Positions 61,941 to 64,000 of a DNA stretch of 64,000 nt are shown here, piece after piece. The position numbers and the translations under genes were made by a program. The DNA comes from Saliniradius amylolyticus (GTDB lineage: Bacteria; Pseudomonadota; Gammaproteobacteria; Enterobacterales; Alteromonadaceae): contig NZ_CP029347.1 of the NCBI RefSeq assembly GCF_003143555.1, positions 2,356,001 to 2,420,000 on the forward strand, written 5' to 3'. Position 1 is the stretch's first letter. Every line of letters starts with the position of its first letter. The notes under the pieces were generated by a model. It saw nothing but the letters and a program-made list of their open reading frames with translations, ran no database searches and had not been told where the DNA came from.

Positions 61941-63350
61941 TCAGTCACCGGCCGGGTGCAACCGCATAATCCGGTGAACGCCGTTTTCATTGTCATTGAT
62001 TGCGATGAACAAGGTACCATCGGGCGCCGTCGCGACATCCCGGATCCGGCCTTCGTCTTTCAAGACGACTTCGTCTTCCAGCACCTCGTTATCCTTCAAC
62101 CTGATCCGATGCAGTTCCTGCATTGCCAGACTGCTCACAAAGAGGTCCCCCTGCCAACGGGGAAACGCACTGCCGGTATAAAAATTTATTCCGGCCGCGG
62201 CAATGGATGGCGTCCAGTGGTGAACCGGATCCACCATACCGGGCAATGAGGTATGTTCGGTAATGGGGGTACCATCGTAGTTGATACCAAAAGTGGCCTT
62301 GGGCCAGCCGTAATTCCCGCCCTTCTGAATCCGGTTTAACTCATCACCGCCTTTGGGGCCGTGCTCGGTGGCCCATAAAGTCTGGCCATCCGGTGTAAAC
62401 GTCATGCCCTGAGGGTTACGGTGACCATAACTCCAGATGCTGTCCATACCATCGGGGTTGCCGACGAATGGGTTGTCTTCAGGGACTCGGCCATCCTTAT
62501 AGATACGGTGGATCTTGCCGTTTTGAATGTCGATATCCTGGGCTCTGTCCCGATACCCCTCATCCCCGTTACTGAAAAACAGATAGTCCCCGTCGATGGC
62601 AAAGCGTGAGCCAAAGTGCCAGCCACGGTTGATGTGCTTAGCTTCTGGCGGCGCCCAGAGTCGTTGCTGGTCTACCCACTGTCCGTCCTGAATGCGGCCG
62701 CGAATTACGACCAACGACCCGACATCCGTGCCATTGTCGTTCTTCCCTGTCTTCTGGCTGTACGACAGGTAGATCCAACCGTTGTCGGTATACTCCGGGT
62801 CTACCTTTACATCCAGCAAGCCCCCCTGTTTAAAGTGCCAGACTTCAGGTGTTCCGGCGATACGGTTCATCCGATCCTGCTCAAAAAGCATTAAATCCCC
62901 GTTACGTTCGGTAAAGATCAGGCTCCCACCGGGCAGGAAGTCAAACGCCCAGATAACCCCATCGGTGCTGAGTACCTGTTGCAGGTCGAAGCTATGGTAA
63001 TCAGAATGAAAGCCCGCTTCTGGTTTTGTCACTTGGGGATCCGATTGTTGCTGCCCTGCCGAGTGGAGGAGTTTGGCCAGATTCTGTATCTGAGATTCAG
63101 AAAGCTTAGCTTCCCAGGCTGGCATCCCGCGCGATTCAATGCCATGACGAATAGAGCTGGCAATGGCCTTAACAGAGCCACCATTCACCCATTCATCATC
63201 CAGCATACTGGGCGCCATCCCACCGCCATAATTGTCGCCGTGACACGAGGCACAGTTTTCCAAATACAGTTGTCTGGTTTCATTGTCCGCCAGTGAAGTA
63301 AAACTCAGAGCGGCGCTCACCGCTAATAGCCATCCAGTTGTCGTTTTCAT
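61941..63350 (-). CDS. Cytochrome c / PQQ-type sugar dehydrogenase fusion
   Basis: The protein has 469 residues from the ATG at 63350 (MKTTTGWLLAVSAALSFTSLA), a signal peptide. A cytochrome c domain follows (about 22-95) with the heme motif CASCH (33-37) and the axial Met in ESRGMPAWEAKL. Residues about 130-465 form a beta-propeller of the PQQ-dependent aldose sugar dehydrogenase family: VIWAFDFLPGGSLIFTERNG, GGLLDVKVDPEY, YGHRNPQGMTFTPDGQTLWATEHGP-type and LFVSSLAMQELHR. Periplasmic oxidation of a sugar with electrons passed to the attached heme is likely. Confidence 0.88.
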   Translation of the reverse strand: MKTTTGWLLAVSAALSFTSLADNETRQLYLENCASCHGDNYGGGMAPSMLDDEWVNGGSVKAIASSIRHGIESRGMPAWEAKLSESQIQNLAKLLHSAGQQQSDPQVTKPEAGFHSDYHSFDLQQVLSTDGVIWAFDFLPGGSLIFTERNGDLMLFEQDRMNRIAGTPEVWHFKQGGLLDVKVDPEYTDNGWIYLSYSQKTGKNDNGTDVGSLVVIRGRIQDGQWVDQQRLWAPPEAKHINRGWHFGSRFAIDGDYLFFSNGDEGYRDRAQDIDIQNGKIHRIYKDGRVPEDNPFVGNPDGMDSIWSYGHRNPQGMTFTPDGQTLWATEHGPKGGDELNRIQKGGNYGWPKATFGINYDGTPITEHTSLPGMVDPVHHWTPSIAAAGINFYTGSAFPRWQGDLFVSSLAMQELHRIRLKDNEVLEDEVVLKDEGRIRDVATAPDGTLFIAINDNENGVHRIMRLHPAGD

Positions 63351-63447
63351 TCTGATCCCGATCCTATTAGTGTAGGTACCTGTTGCCAAAGCTAATACAC
63401 TTTGTGCCTTTGCACTACTTATCAAGTTCAATAAGGGATCATCTGCG

Positions 63448-64000
63448 GTGAATCAACAACTAACACGACTGCTGGGGCTGCTTATGCTCGGCAGTGCGAC
63501 GAACCTGGCTGCCAGCGAGAAAAATATTGAAGTGGTTGTCACCACAGCCGACCGAACCGAAGTAACCCAGGCGGATTCGGTGGGCCAGACCAGTGTTATT
63601 TCTGGAGAGGTTATCGCCGATACCGATGCTCAGCATCTAAACCAGTTAGTCAGACACAGTGCAGGGAGCTGGCTGAGCCGTGGTAACGGGCAGGAATCGT
63701 TATTGTCCATCCGCTCTCCAGTGCTCACCGGCCCCGGATCCTGTTCCGAGTTTGTGATGCTGGCCGATGGCATCCCCTTGCGTGGGCCCGGTTTTTGTAA
63801 CGTCAACCAACTGTTTGACAGCCATTTCGAGTGGGCCAGCGCCATCGAGGTGGTGAAGGGAACTCAGGCGGCGCTGTACGGCAGTAACGCGATTCATGGT
63901 GTGATGAATGTTCTGGCACCTTCTTATAATAATCCCTCCCAAGTCAAAACCACCTTTGGTAGCGATGCCTTTTACCGCCTGGGGTTGGGAACCAGCGGAC
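63448..64000 (+). CDS. TonB-dependent receptor, N-terminal part (cut by window end)
   Basis: The frame begins at a GTG, with AAGGG 10 nt upstream, and runs past the window end. It encodes a signal peptide (MNQQLTRLLGLLMLGSATNLAA) and a plug domain (EVVVTTADRTEV, SVISGEVIADTDAQHLNQLV, RSPVLTGPGSCSEFVML, ADGIPLRGPGFCNVNQLFD, IEVVKGTQAALYGSNAIHGV). Two cysteines may form a disulfide in the plug. It is an outer-membrane active-transport receptor; substrate cannot be told from this part. It is divergent from the PQQ-type dehydrogenase, 98 bp away. Confidence 0.85.
   Translation, partial: MNQQLTRLLGLLMLGSATNLAASEKNIEVVVTTADRTEVTQADSVGQTSVISGEVIADTDAQHLNQLVRHSAGSWLSRGNGQESLLSIRSPVLTGPGSCSEFVMLADGIPLRGPGFCNVNQLFDSHFEWASAIEVVKGTQAALYGSNAIHGVMNVLAPSYNNPSQVKTTFGSDAFYRLGLGTSG

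Overview
This window is chromosomal DNA of a Gram-negative gammaproteobacterium, most likely a marine member of the Alteromonadales (Alteromonadaceae-like). I infer this from the conserved blocks ileS-lspA-fkpB-ispH, ribF-murJ-rpsT, ndk-rlmN-pilF-rodZ-ispG-hisS-yfgM-bamB-der and sufBCDS-A-T-E, from a Na+-pumping oadGAB decarboxylase, and from TonB-dependent uptake. No rRNA, tRNA, insertion sequence, prophage or CRISPR array was recognised. Most of the sequence is core genome.

Layout: 1-4060 is a type IV pilus minor-pilin cluster (FimT, PilW, PilX and a long PilV-like prepilin on the minus strand, with PilE divergent). 4057-11396 (minus) is isoprenoid, lipoprotein and translation housekeeping (ispH, fkpB, lspA, ileS, ribF, murJ). 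rpsT follows on the plus strand with its UUG start. 11900-14620 carries two genes that look like a phosphate-starvation lipid-remodelling module: a PlcP-like phospholipase C and an OlsF-like bifunctional ornithine-lipid synthase, each preceded by PhoB-type repeats. 14650-19800 (minus) holds a small lipoprotein, dapE and oadGAB, with a small plus-strand membrane protein between dapE and oadB. 20095-23973 is purL. 24222-28573 holds several small proteins plus smrA, mltF, tadA and a methyltransferase.

28741-31863 is guaBA, divergent from xseA. 33368-42561 (minus) is the der/bamB/yfgM/hisS/ispG/rodZ/pilF/rlmN run. Between rlmN and ndk lies an array of five 119-bp tandem repeats with no coding explanation. 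43937-44668 is an orphan periplasmic binding-protein-like gene. 44862-50886 is the SUF Fe-S assembly operon behind an IscR-like operator. 50894-53546 holds an exported alpha/beta hydrolase, a divergent TetR-like regulator with two perfect palindromes between them, and a YdjM-type membrane hydrolase. 53620-60071 is a complete TPP-riboswitch-controlled thiamine operon (thiC-thiO-thiS-thiG-thiDE-thiF). 60280-61818 is a DUF2975/Xre-HTH pair with a long palindromic operator, followed by an outer-membrane beta-barrel. The window ends with a cytochrome c/PQQ-type sugar dehydrogenase divergent from a truncated TonB-dependent receptor.

The most interesting parts are the PlcP-OlsF pair with its exactly 11-bp-phased Pho-like repeats, the 119-bp satellite array, the cis-regulatory palindromes upstream of oadG, the TetR gene and the DUF2975 gene, and the oversized Cys/His-rich PilV-like prepilin. 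Nothing here can be called a new defence or mobile system from sequence alone.
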